From the NCBI GenBank assembly GCA_023853785.1, contig JAJIRX010000754.1, positions 1-64,000 of the forward strand: a stretch of DNA of 64,000 nt, given 5' to 3'. The first letter of the stretch is position 1; each line of letters starts with the position of its first letter. The position numbers and the translations under genes were made by a program. The notes under the pieces were generated by a model, which worked only from the letters and a program-made list of their open reading frames with translations, did no database searches and had not been told where the DNA came from. Of the stretch, positions 35,354-47,379 are shown piece by piece. Origin of the DNA: Psilocybe azurescens (Eukaryota; Basidiomycota; Agaricomycetes; Agaricales; Agrocybaceae).

Positions 35354-38300
35354 CTATGGTGAGGCATAGCCATAGTCGTACTCTCCCTCCTCTTCCTCGT
35401 CACCGATGTGATCAAAACCGTCGTTCTCCTCATCGTCGTCATCGTCGTCTTCATCGAGGTCTTCATCAAAGCCTTCATCGTCATCTTCATCGTCATCTTC
35501 ATCGTCGTCTTCATCATCGTCTTCATCATCGTCTTCATCATTGTCTTGATCGTAGTCTTTATTGTTGTCTTCGTTTACTTCTAGTTCGCCACTATCCATA
35601 ATGACGTCTCCGGAAGACTGTTGTACTATGGCGTCCATATCTTCATCCGTATCGCTAGAGGGATCATTATCATCACCCTCTCCTTCCACTACAGTTTCCT
35701 CAGAGCTTGGGTCGATGGGATCGAATCCAGGTGCTTGTTGTGGAGGGGTATTCTTCAAATGACCAATTCCGCCACCAAAGTAACGCATGACCATATCTCG
35801 ATCGACAAAGCTGATAATATTCAGTGTTAGTAATACTTCAAAACAGGGTAATATGTTGTCCGCTCACATGTTTACATAGAAGTTTAACCAGTCCTTGTCA
35901 TCTTTTTCCTCGTGGTTGAAGCGTCGAGCAACGCTGCCGGGCCAAGGAAGGAGAACATCACTCCGGCCAGCATTGAAGGCCGGAAGCAAGTGACACCCAC
36001 GCACTACATGAGCAGGATCAACGAAACTGAACGCCCATTCATCGTCGGACGGCACAAAGCCGATTTTGGGCAGGCGCGCTTTCCTAAATCCCGACAGATA
36101 GCCTGGTTCCTCGCCAAGCCAACGGACCCAAAGAAAATCCATGCACCTGGAATTTTTGGCACCAGGAATCGCCGAATTCTCAACCCAAACATTGGCATGA
36201 TAGACTCCGAGAACTCTCGCATACCAGTAGGGTTCAGCACCTGCCTCGTTAACGGGAGAGCGCAGCATAATGTCCGAGTGTGTACGAGGGTTGACAGTGT
36301 CGCACAGCCGCTGTAAGTCGTAGCTAGTGTAATAAAGGCGACACGTTTGAACAGAATAAATCTTGCCTCCGACAATGCGTACGGAGTTGCGTTGTTCATC
36401 CGTGAATTCTTCGTGCATGTCGGCATCAAATTCACGGCCGTGTAGTCGTCCTAATAAATGATCTTGAAGCTTGGGTAAAAATTTCTTGAAAACGATGGCA
36501 AGTCCATGAGTTACGGATCACAAAAGCATCAGTCGAAAAAGACACACATGGTAAGCAGGGTTGCCCTTGTTTTCGCAAACAGTGCTAACGATATCCTGAG
36601 GGTGGTTTTGGGTTGGAGAGATATAATATCTCAGCTCTAGATTACCATCCAAGCCGCCGTCTTCTTGAACTGTGGTTTTCCGCTTGATATGGTTGTGAAC
36701 CCGTTGACTGCGACTGGCCCAACTGGCACGTTCAAGCCGTCGATAACGCTTAGCAATTTGGTGTCCGGCATTACGCTTATTTGTCGTTCCGTACAAGCGC
36801 TTAACGATTTTATGAGCGAGTTCGCCCTGCCAACGAGAAAGTGAATAAATCAAACACACAGGAAAAAATGACTGACAACTTGGGTTGAGAACCCGTCCGT
36901 TCCACCCGAAAAGACGGATAGCACGAACATAGTCCCCGAGCGCATGCCATTTGTATGTGAAGAGGTTCAGGGTTTTGGATTTCTTCTTGTATGCATCACC
37001 TGCAGCTGCTTTCTCTTTCCCCTTGGCGGACATTTGGCGCCTCTTTCGGGCCCCCTGCTTCCTTTGGAAGTTCGAACGTCTTGTAAACAGACTGGGTGGC
37101 ATCCCTAAACTTTCGCTGTCGACGTCCCGAGCACCATTGTAAGCTCCTCGAGATGCTTGAGAGTACTCTCGGTATGCAACCGAAGTTTAGCAAATGCATG
37201 CCACTCTGCTGTTCGATACAAGAGTGTCATGAGCATAGAATTAAATGGCTCTGGCAATAATCCTTCAAACACTGGGATACTGCACTGAAGAAGAAGTTAG
37301 AACTAGAACTTTGCTTTCATCACGCCAGAAATAATTTGTCTTACCTGCAATATGTCCTCAAAATCGCGCGCTGCAAGCTTCTTCATTTCCGACGCATTCG
37401 TTGCAAAACGCCGGATTGTGCTCAAACCAAAAGTTGGGATGGCCCGAAACCTGATCACGGCAAGAACTTCTGTTAATTGTCAGTAGTTAAAAGTGCCGAA
37501 GCCGACGCACCGTCGATTCAGCTCAGCGACCAACTTGCCGTCAGCGGCCAGCAGCATAAAGCAATCGGATTAAATGGGTAAAAAGTGCTTTCCAGACACC
37601 TAACTCAAACTCGTGCAAAAGGTCAACAACGAGCATACGCGGGATATCAAAATCACAGCCAAATTTATCAATAAATGCATTCTAAGAACAAAACATGAAG
37701 CCTGAATAAATGAATACCGGGAACTGGACTTACCAGTGTCGGGACAGAGGAAGTTGCCTTGAGGAGCCGATCAACGGCAGAACCACCAATGGCCGCTGCG
37801 ACGTTGTAGATGGCATTCCGAGCAAATTGAACAGATTCAAACAGGTATTTACAAGCCATTTTAAGTCGAGATTTACTGTCGTGCTTCGTGCCCATCTGGT
37901 CCATCTTTGATTTCAGAACGAGACACCGAGGGCAAGGGCAAAGTCCTTTGTCTCGTATGGTGGCAAGCAGAACTCTATCAAAATTTTTAGCTCAACAGCC
38001 CGTGAAAGCAAAGGATTCACTTACTTCTCAGGATAATCTGCAGAATATGTAAAGAATCGGGATATACCCGGCGCCGAATACCATCAACACAATTGACCAC
38101 CATTCCGTAATGATATGCATGAATAAAATCATCGTCCAGCAAAAATTTCCAAACACCATGCATAAGCTCTCGCCGACAATGCGCGAATAAGATCCTTTTT
38201 TTGCGTGCCCCATTTACTGAAGAAAGAAGCAGCAAAGTCCTGGAATGAATCAGGAAGCGAAGGGATGTATGCAACATGCAGGCAAGCACCCGAATTTGGC

Positions 38301-39680
38301 TGCCCACGGATGTATTTCGAAATGTTCCCAAAAGCCAAATAGATGGGCCAGAGCTTTCGCGGTACCAAAATTCGCAAGGTGGGTACTATCGGACCAGAAC
38401 ATGAGGGCGGCTACGACCTTCTCTAGCTTACAATGCGGGTCATCAGGAGGAAGAGGAGCACGTTTTACATTGTCATTTTCTTCGATGAAAACATCCGAGT
38501 TGTAGACTTCAGAGAATATCTGTTCTTCATTGCCACCTGGAGGCCTGTGAAATAACTTGAAAGGCGAAAAATGGAAGTGGGAAGCGAGGGGTGATGAAAA
38601 AGCAGCCAGGATAACTGCAGTCAATTTCTGGTAGAGCAATCCTGGAACAGTAAATGTGCCTGGCACTGTGCCCCTGGTGCCTGAAGGAACCTCGATATCG
38701 ATGTTGGCCGTTTGAAAAGAGTCCAAAAAGGGGATTTCTTCTCTGCAGCATCGCTCCGTCGATTCTCTCTCGACACACTGAAGCCTCGCAACTCTTCAAT
38801 ATTGAAATTGGGGTCAAGAATGACATCATTTACAAGACGATTGACCTCGGACTCTGACTTGGTGGGTGCGCCAGAGTCCCTCCAATTCATAAGCATTTCA
38901 ATCGTTTTGTTTCGATGAACAGGGGTTGGAGACGGCGGCAGCATGAACATGGGGTCACGTTCTCCGAGTTGGTGAAGGTCCTCTTCGGGAACAAAAGAGT
39001 CGGGATCGAAGGAGGGCTGGTAAAGGTATTCCCGCAGTAAGCCAAAGGAATTTGCAGCCGTCTGGAATCTATTGCGCACAATCAAAATCAGGGCGTGGTA
39101 ACACTGTAGCTGGCGGCTCATCTTCTCCGACCGGGCGGTGGCAAAGGCTCAGGATTAATGTCCTTATATCGAGCAGGCAGCTTATAATTCCGCTTTGGTC
39201 GGCCAGCCTGTGTAATTTGGGGAGGAGGCGGTGAAAAAGACGGAGGTGGAGGCGTTGAGATGGGAAGAGGAAACGAAGGCGGCGGGGTGTTGAACTGGAA
39301 GGAGGAAACGAGGGTGGCGGGGTTCAATAATACCAAAATCTTGATCCATTGCCTGACACTCCAAGTTATGGGGTACGACGTTTTCTAGACGACTTGTATT
39401 TGATCCAGCAATAAACTCTTCCTAGATATACCAATTAACCATGGTATTTATCGATTATCAAAGAAAAACAAGCTTACTCTTGGAGCTGCAGAGCCCAAAC
39501 GCGCCTTGCGGTCGTTGAGTTTAGTTCGTCTATTCGCGTTCTGAAGCTGACGGTTGTTTTTCGGCGTTGAGCTGCCTCTGCTGCATGTTTCAAAGAAGCT
39601 GGACATTTCGACTGATGTTGTTTGAGACCTCTAGCGGATGAAGCATTGAACCGTTCTGGACAATGCTTGCATGGAAACAT
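35354..39680 (-). CDS. Plavaka-type (CACTA-like) transposase, multi-frame
   Basis: Transposase of the Plavaka group, an agaricomycete lineage of the CMC/CACTA superfamily. The start at 39680 gives MFPCKHCPERF with a C2HC finger (CKHC...HQSKC). Then come a Pro-rich linker (about 39330-39120; GRPKRNYKLPARY), TVPGLLYQKLTAVILAAFSS, FHFSPFKLFHRPPGG, VVAALMFWSDSTHLANFGTA and, one frame on, LWPIYLAFGNISKYIRGQPN and VAYIPSLPDSFQDFAASFF (about 38370-38190). Next are SAVDRLLKATSSVPTLVS (about 37790), LFTYKWHALGDYVRAIRLFG (about 36940), QGELAHKIVKRLYGTTNKRN and, near the end, MDFLWVRWLGEEPGYLSGFR and NFYVNM / MVMRYFGGGIGHL. The C terminus is an extreme Asp/Glu tract (35560-35430). The frame breaks in several places beyond what introns explain (for example FGTAKALAHL against KLWPIYL at about 38350). 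Terminal repeats were not identified. Confidence 0.9.
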
Positions 39681-40189
39681 AAACCAGAAAGAGAGTAGAA
39701 ACAGAAACAATAGTAGCGAGAAAGTAATGGCTATTCGCAGCTTTGGGCGACTTCGAGGTTGTTTTGCCATATGCGACAAGAGGGATATGAGTCAGAGCAT
39801 TGGCAGCTAGACGCAATTATATAGAGCGGCTTGCCCCAAACATCCCATTCCGACTTCAAGGCGCATACAGCGTCATTGACATTTGAAAGCACTTCTTTTG
39901 GGCCTTGATCCGCCACCGTTGTGAGGTGTATATACGAGTGGGGCCATCATTGTTGTGACGTGAGACGCCGACTAGTCGAATGGAGCAGCACTTGGCGACC
40001 AACTGGTGGTTGTAGTTCCGTGAAGCCCTTCCTCATGACGCAATCGAATTGCAATACATCTTATACTCGACTCAGAACCTTCTCCTCATCGTCGTTTTGA
40101 GGAGTTCCGTGGGAGGGCTAGAGGACTGGAAAGAGTATCCCAAGGTCCTTCAACCAGGATCGCGATTTGTAGGGCCTGGCTGTTTGTCG
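39681..40189. other. Flank of Plavaka element
   Basis: No supported gene. May hold the transposon end and its promoter. Confidence 0.4.
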
Positions 40190-40608
40190 ACGCGAGGCTA
40201 TACTAAAGTCAGAATGAGATGTCGATGAATAAAAATGCCAATTACCTCTAATCTAGAAAGAGAAGCCAGAGGTAAAATTCCTTTGACATTCAGGTCGTTC
40301 TGCTCCTGGTGCAAACTATTAGAAGATGTCAAGGGATCAGGAAACCTAGACACACCTGTGGTTGTTTCAGACGTTTGCAATTCGCTCAACTTGCTGGCTT
40401 TGCCGTTTCCTGGCGAGGAAGACGAGGTATATTGAGGATATCTTAAAAGAACGTGCGACATGTCAGCAGGTGGTGGTGGCAGTTTTGGTGGCATAGGTTG
40501 GGTTAGCGATGGCGCTAGAAGGATGGAGTTGAGTAAAGAGAAAGAGGAGACACGAAACAGAGACGCACCATCACATATTCTTGTGCCACCGGACAAGAGG
40601 TGTGCCAT
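40190..40608 (-). CDS. Short hypothetical gene
   Basis: The start at 40608 gives MAHLLSGGTRICDG, then a plausible intron (GTGCGT at about 40568 to TTCTAG at about 40517), then APSLTQPMPPKLPPPPADMS and a Ser/Thr-rich stretch ending at LASLSRLE before another possible donor at 40242 (GTAATT). There is no domain. It may be an exon pair of a longer gene whose remainder I could not find, or chance. Its neighbour upstream is the Spt5-like gene in the same orientation. Confidence 0.3.
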
Positions 40609-40832
40609 ATTCTAGGATATATTGTTGCGGACTTGATGGCCCACGGGGCGAAGCAGCAAAAACAATAGAATTATGGCCGAGCTATGTACATTATTTGCAT
40701 TGTTCTATGGGCGGCCGATCTATATACATTACTTATATAACATGGTGACTGATGTACATACATTACGCCCCTCGGGGCCAAGATACGAAATTATAGCTAA
40801 ACATGTTATTTTACTGCCGTTTTCTAGCCTCT

Positions 40833-43791
40833 TCACGTAGGGGAACGCATTAGGGCATCGCCGGCCTTCCTGTCATCCGGTTCTTCACCCTTAACACAAA
40901 GAAAGTCGGGATGTAGCTCTAGACGCTCCTGCAAAAGGACTTCTGCTGCTCCTTCCTTCTTCACAACAGCTAGAATTACATTAGTTTTGTCGGGTTGCTG
41001 GGAGGGGTGCTTTCGGTGGTGAATTTGTCGAACAAGTTTGCCACAATGTTCACCTTTTATTACGACGAGCAGCCCGTTATCCCGTGTGGGTGAAGGATTT
41101 TTGAAGGAGACCCCGTCAGGCTCGAGGAATTTCGACCGGTGGTGGTCCTCGTGTCGGATACTCAGTCTTCCGTCGACCTCGGCAAGATGGGCAGTGAGCT
41201 GTTGATTTTGCGAGTTTCTCCATTGACAATTACTTGAAGGGAAATATAAAGAAGGCGTCTGTCGAAGAAGGGGTGTGAGTGCATTTTCTGACTGGTGCCA
41301 GCAACTGAAGGGAGAGTTGACGCTTGAAGAGGTATCAAAGAGCTTGAAGCTGACGGGGGTACAAGACGACGGGTCCCAAGCCGGCGTCGATGGGGTTGAA
41401 GCAATAGGGGTGCGAGACGACGGGTCCCATGCAGGTGTCGATGAGGTCAAAGCTATAGGGGTGAGGGAAGACGGATCCCAGGCAGGCGTTGATGAGGTCG
41501 TGTCGGGCAGAGGGGTTACACCAGCAGAACTCGAAGCCTGTAGTATTGACTGGGTTGCATGGCGCTCTTTTTGCAAAAAGAGCCAATTGGTGGGTGTGTC
41601 AAAGTTGATCAGTTTAAGTCGCGTGCTTGGGTGTGTATGAGAAAGGTACCATCTGAATATAAATGTGTACCCACTTAGTTTCGACAATATTGTCGTAATC
41701 GAATGACTCTCACGTGAAAAGGCCGTGCACCACTAATATGCGAAAGCTGGACCTCTATTCTTTGCCCACTATTTGTCGCTTGACCAATAAGAATATTTTT
41801 GACGGTACCGTGGTACCCCTTGAAAGGACCGTGAATGATAGTAACTCCTAGCCCGAGCCACAGCGATTTATCTGTCTTGCATGCTGTGTCGTCTGAGTCT
41901 GGAAAGTGTGAGGCGTGTACAACCGGTTCAGAGACGACCTTGAGCAAATTGACGTGGCATTCTAGATGCTAGATATCGAGTTAGTAGAGATAGCTAAACT
42001 TCAATGCGACGCACATCGAGAGCTCTGCTGGAATCAGTCGTTAGGATCGCACCCTTGACGATCTTGTCGACTATACAGGCAGTTTCATTCTCCACATTGA
42101 GAATCCATCCAGTTTTTCCAAGAAAGGGACCTCCCAATACAAGGACAAAATCTCCAGTGTCGAAACGTTTGCATATATCTCCCCAAGTGACCACGGTAAG
42201 GCCTTCAAAATTGTCCAAATCGACCTCAACGCCGTCGATTCCAACCACACGTACGACACCCTTTTTTTTGAGATGAGCGGATAGCGACTGCCTCACCTGT
42301 TTCAAAGATCCATTCTAGAGGGCGAGGAATGGCAATGTTGACAAGAAACGGATGTTCGGCAGATGAATACAAATGTAGGACTTCTAAGGGAATACTTGTG
42401 GCAGAGGAAACCGACTGAACCCTGTATGTCTTGCGAATAAGGCCATGTTCAAAAGACGATCCGGCAAAGGTATAAACACCGTCTTCGCTGTCGTTTGGGT
42501 GTGGGACTGGTGCGACTGATTTTCTTGACCAAATTTGAGTGCGGATCAAACAACGCTTGAGCGGCGGGTGGAGGTCGCTTCCTCTTTTTTTGGGGCTCTG
42601 GCATCGACGAGGTTCGCTTCCTCTTCAACGAAGTTGAGGGAGGTTGCAGCGTAGAGGAAGTTTGAGGAAGATCTGGGGTCGATGAAGTTTGGGGAGGTTC
42701 CGGGGTCAATGAAGTTCGAGGTTCTGGCATCAACGGAGTTTGAGGTTCCGGCGTTGGTGAACGTGAATCGGGTGCCCTTAGGCGCTGAACAAGTAGAACA
42801 TCGACTCCCCAGGAATACGCCCAAATTACCACACCAACATCTCCTCCATATGTTCCATTCCGCACCCGCACCCATTTTCCTTGTTGAGGGACCGTGCTAG
42901 AAGGCCTCATGCTCAACGTATTGGTCCAATCCAAAATGGAATATTCCTCCATTGAAGACCTTGTCGGCTTTGAACAATTCCCGGAGTCCTTTCGAGCAAG
43001 GATACAAGGTCCCGGTTCATCGTGCACTCCAGATAAACCCAGCCCCGTATAAGCTCGCATGCAAATGCCGAGCATACTTCATGTATGGTGGTTGCTTGCT
43101 CCAATAAAAATAAGAGGGCGTATTCCTCAGCGCCGATCTGTGACGATTGCACTGAATGAGCAGTAATTTTTTGGGGAGTACGAACAGAAGTTAGGGACTT
43201 ACTCGACATTTAACGCGCCACAGTGGAAAGTCTGATTCGCAAGGCAGGAGACTAACCAAGCCATGAGTTGTAGTTGTCACCGCCCTCCCCTCCCGCTCGC
43301 CTCCTCAGTCGACCGAGCTCGAAATAGGTCGTTTATTCGCTCAGAACGTTCTCGAATTCCTCATCGTCTTCTCGAAGGGAGTCCCATGATAAGCGGGGTA
43401 GGAAACTTGACCCTCCTTGAGGAATGTCTTCATTGTCAATGAAGTCATCTGTGGAAAGAAGTTGACGGCGTAAAGGACGCTGAAAAAAAAGGCGAGACAA
43501 CAACGAACCTAAGGCGTCCTGTTCCTCGTCATCGGAGCCCTCAGATCCCTCGTCGTCCACCGCTGCCTCTAGATCAAGATATCGAAATGCGGTTGGAACT
43601 TCCTGGAATTAGGAAGATGAGTTGAGTGGCTGGACAATCGTACAGGAACCTACGCGATTCATGGTATCTTGAGGGCGGTTCCCTGCGAGGAGTTTGTCAG
43701 CATACATTGTCTTCAGTATATTGGAGGACGCTGCCCGCCAACGAGAACCACAACACCAGGGCTCCCGAAGCATCGACGCCCACATGTGCAT
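40833..43791 (-). CDS. Spt5-like NGN/KOW protein
   Basis: Diverged relative of transcription elongation factor Spt5. Read from 43791: a short first exon ending PQDTMNR spliced (GTAGGT to TTCCAG) to EVPTAFRYLDLEAAVDDEGS, an acidic segment (SDDEEQDALG; REDDEEFENVLSE). An NGN-like domain follows at about 43209-42950 (GAEEYALLFLLEQATTIHEV, RGWVYLECTMNRDL). KOW motifs: GKWVRVRNGTYGGDVGVVIW (about 42880), FDTGDFVLVLGGPFLGKTGW (about 42170), LGLGVTIIHGPFKGYHGTV (about 41850) and NGLLVVIKGEHCGKLVRQI (about 41060). Between the last two is a repeat tail STPAWDPSSRTPIA-like, three to four units (41530-41330), recalling the TPAW C-terminal repeat of fungal Spt5 that Cdk9 phosphorylates. A Pro/Glu/Thr linker (about 42790-42600) is unusual. 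Introns split the domains. Such proteins are multi-copy in agaricomycetes, so this is probably a paralog and not the core SPT5. The Gypsy LTR begins 200 bp upstream of the start. Confidence 0.82.
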
Positions 43792-43959
43792 CGCGTCGAG
43801 TACGACGCTTTTTTATTTTGGTTCGCATTCCACGCGCTCAATATCATTTTATTTTCTTATAAAGAGCTCCAACTATGCTATGTACTGACTAGTAACGATG
43901 AAAGGAAATGACTTACGAGGCTTGGTGGACGATGAGGAAAAGAGAGCGCGATTGACGAT

Positions 43960-43990
43960 GATGATGGTTCTGGAGAAAGGGGAAAGGCGT
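43960..43990 (+). repeat. Left arm fragment of interrupted inverted repeat
   Basis: GATGATGGTTCTGGAGAAAG-GGGAAAGGCGT, directly before the 5' LTR. Its reverse complement lies at 63475-63504, 19.5 kb away, beyond the 3' LTR. Confidence 0.85.
43987..43990 (+). repeat. Target site duplication (left)
   Basis: GCGT immediately before the TG of the 5' LTR; the matching GCGT is at 63359-63362. A 5-bp duplication does not fit. Confidence 0.8.
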
Positions 43991-45917
43991 TGAAAGGGTG
44001 TAAACCATTCTGAGCTTACAATTCATAGTGAGACACAGAGGCCCTTATTTTTGCGATTGTTATCTGTAATAAACTAGTACATTATACTAGTGAAGGGTAG
44101 GAGATATCGCCAGACTATTAGGCTTTGAGGCTTTACTTCCTAGTGGGCCAACAAGAGTAATAGACCTTACAAACTAACTAAGGTGTAGTGTGGCCTATTA
44201 ATCAGTGCTACGAATCAAAGACTACCTTTAGTTTCCTACACAGCTATCAAAGCAACCCTAACCGAAGCGTCCGGGCGATCGCCCGCTCCATTGATCATAC
44301 TATTAGTCCCATGCAAAGAAGAAACCCTTAAGAAATGACCTTGGCTCTTACAAGGGGTAACACCCACCAGTGTCTTACCGAGCGATCGCCAAGTGATGAA
44401 AACCTTATTAATTAGCAAAAGCGATCACTGTGTCCAGGCCTCACAAAGGCTGTTCACTAAATTAGGGCGATCAACCGCTCGGGGATCAGGCATCACTGCG
44501 CCACACGGGTGATCGCCCCACGGACCGAATGTATTGGCAATTGAAATCTTGTGTACAACTCAGCATATGGCGGTCTAATAGATCCGACTATAACAACTTG
44601 TAATTTGCAATGCAGCCAACGTGAGTGAGCGATCGCCCAGCCGGCGATCGCCACACGATACTAGAGGTAACTTGCCTCATGATAAGGGCACCTGCTGTTC
44701 CAGGGGGTCCTAAACCAATAGCAACTGTGCTGGGGAACCTTGGGAGGGTTTCCTAGGAAATATACCCCTAAGTAATCTAGTCCCGACATGCCTTAGCCGC
44801 GAGCCATCTGATAAAATAAGTCGGGTGATCGCTACCCAAGAAGGCACTGCCACATGGACAACCATGTTATCTTCAAATAAGCGCCGTAGCCCAGGCAAAC
44901 TAGTACTTTCCACTATTATAATTGGTGCAGCAAAGGCTAGGCAGCACGCGGTCCATTTCCTTCCTTTTCTCTTAGTCTCTTTCAATTATCACAAGCCAAA
45001 GTATCTATTTAGTCTATAAAAACAGTCCTGTATCTTAGAATAGGAACCAAGTAATTTACACCCCAGATTTGATATCAGAATTTACTCTGAATAAGAATTC
45101 TAGTGTTAACACTTGAGGACTAGTGATTTGTGTGATAAGAGATCGAACACTGCAGTTCACCTTAAGCAATTAGGCGTTACCTGGTTTCGTGAGCGATCGC
45201 CATTGTGATATTCAACGTCAGGTCTATTAGACTTGATAAGCAGGCTTTTATAAGTCATCCGTGGACTGCCCTGGGGATTGTTAAGTACGGATTGGAACCC
45301 TATACGACTAGCGATTGCTCATAGTAACTAGGGACGACTGTCAGAGAACTCCGACTGTTCAGGACGTTGCCTATAGTAAGACTGCCCTGGGGATTATTAA
45401 GTACGGGTGGGAACCCTATAAAGGCTAGTGATCGCTCATAGTAACTAGGGACGACTGTCAGAGAAATCCGACTGTTTCAGGACGTTGCCTATAGTAAACT
45501 AAGGACTGTGGACTAGTGTGCCCAGTTGCTTATAGGAACCAAGGATCTACTACGTGTTAATACGGGTGATCGCTTATAGTGTTTGACAAAGTTTGAGTTT
45601 GGGTTTTATAAAGAGAAACTGTTAAGTGTCCCGTGTACACTCGCCCCCCAAAAGTGATCCCCCTGATATTGGTGATCGCCCTCATATAAGAGAGACCACC
45701 CTTACTATTCAAGTGCCTTGTGTGTACTAGCCTGTAAAAACGTTCTCTAGCTACTAGTGATCACCCCAGCGCGATCGTCTAAGTCTGTACTCTGCTAAAC
45801 TAGTTATTGTAATAAGCCTTACGAGCTTACCCTCCCAGATCGAACTGATCAATATAAATATTTGATTGGGTGTTGTGTATTGGGCAATTACAAAGCCACC
45901 CCGCACTAAACATCTCA
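43991..45917 (+). repeat. 5' LTR
   Basis: Begins TGAAAGGGTGTAAACCATTC and ends CACTAAACATCTCA. It contains five exact GCGATCGC sites and two copies of a sub-repeat around ACTGCCCTGGGGATT (about 45266 and 45381). It is nearly identical to 61433-63358. Confidence 0.97.
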
Positions 45918-45919
45918 TC

Positions 45920-45937
45920 TGGAGCCCACCGCGAGGG
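45920..45937 (+). other. Primer binding site
   Basis: TGGAGCCCACCGCGAGGG, two bases after the LTR. TGG matches the CCA end of a tRNA; I could not identify which tRNA. Confidence 0.7.
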
Positions 45938-46034
45938 AGGGTTAATACTAGATAAAGCAAAACCAGCTTGACATTGAGAAAAATTCCGATAAGCATTTGG
46001 CACCAAATACACCGCTATCTTGCCTTCAGATTAA

Positions 46035-47312
46035 AAGTCTGAAAACATTGCACCAACCAAACCACCTGACGCACGCTGTAAAGCGACTAAACCTAAAAAC
46101 ACTGCTCTTAGTAGCAAACCAATTCCAAAACCCGATTTTGGGATAGTAGACACAGCAGGAACTAGAATATCTAGGACTACCCGTAATTCTATTGCAGCCG
46201 GCATAACAGAAACCCCTATTGAGAGTAATAGGAGGGGACGTTCGCTTGAGAACTTCAATAGAATATCGACGATTCCTAATAGACCAGGACCCGCCTCCGT
46301 CATTTATCCTTTAGAAACAATAACTGGTAGCCCCGCTCCAGTCATCTCTGAGCACACAGAAACTAGTGGTGAAACTTTGTCGAGACTACAACCTCGACTA
46401 GTACTAGATCCAGCCCCTTCAGACATTCCAGAATCCGAAATCAGTGTTGAAATGGCACCAATAGGGTTTCCCTTACCCACTTCTAAAGATGCACCGAAAT
46501 TCGATGAGAGGAAACCGGCAGAATTGCTGAGATTCCTTTCATCTATGGAGGATCTCTTTAAACAACATAAAATAGAAGAAGATCAAGCTAAGAAAGAGAA
46601 AGTTGGCAAATATGCGTCTGCTGAAACAGAACAAGAATGGATAGCATTTGATACCTATGCAGAAGGCACTTGGGAGCAATACCGAGATGAAATTATTAGT
46701 AGTTATCCGGAGGCATCAGCATTAAAAGGGGATCGCTGTCTAGGTTGGCAAAAATATGTCAACCTTACCGTGGTCGTTACCTGATCGAAGCTGATCAGCT
46801 AGAGGAATTACTATCTTTCAAAAGAGCGTTTGGTGCAGCAGCAGCGAAAATAACCCAAGACCCTCCCCTAGTATCCAATAGGGAATTGGTTGAACGTTTT
46901 ATGAGCTGTCTGTCACCTGCGTTCAGAGGCCGACTAATAGATAGGTTAGACCTAAGAGCGGATTCATTGGACGACGGGCAAACGCCCAACGTAAGGTTAG
47001 AAGATCGCTTCAAATACGCAGAAGTCATCAGTCATGCAGTGACAATAGCTGAAAGAACTTCCCAAAAGTTCTACTAGGGCGAACTGATGATGAGCCCGTC
47101 AAGCGATCGCTCGACCGTGACGCTATGATTCCTGAGGATGTAATACCTAAGAATGAAGAGGCCACAGCAAACCTCCTTGACTCTATGAAGCTACTACTAA
47201 AGCAATCTAAAGACCAAGCGGCATTTAATGAAAACGTGAATAGGAAGTTCAATGAGGTACACACAGCCTTATTGAACGCAGCGAAGCCAGGGCGAAACGC
47301 CAGTAACCAGTG
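46035..47312 (+). CDS. gag: Gag capsid region
   Basis: Open from 46035 without an ATG until 46452 (MAPIGFPLPTSKDAPKFDER). The N-terminal part is Pro/Ser/Thr-rich. The capsid part reads PAELLRFLSSMEDLFKQHKI, TWEQYRDEIISSYPEASALK, then after a one-base shift near 46750 DQLEELLSFKRAFGAAAAKI and NRELVERFMSCLSPAFRGRL, matching the retrotransposon gag pattern in agaricomycete Gypsy elements. A helical stretch (NLLDSMKLLLKQSKDQAAFN-like, about 47170) follows and the frame stops at 47312. The downstream zinc knuckle is in the next frame. Confidence 0.85.
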
Positions 47313-47379
47313 ATCGCCAACTCCTGGAAACAGCAGTAACTACCAAACTCGCCCAGGGGCAACAGGTCAGCAAACCTAT

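Noticed and set aside
35354..39680. Second KDZ transposase
   Set aside because: Lacks the KDZ blocks (YDIMCQY, FHVHGH, GEILETLWA) and instead has Plavaka blocks (MFWSDSTHL, WPIYLAFGN, YKWHALGDYV).
46031..46303. Minus-strand open frame opposite the gag leader
   Set aside because: The plus strand is open over the same stretch with a gag-like Pro/Ser/Thr-rich sequence that continues into the capsid; the minus frame is its shadow.
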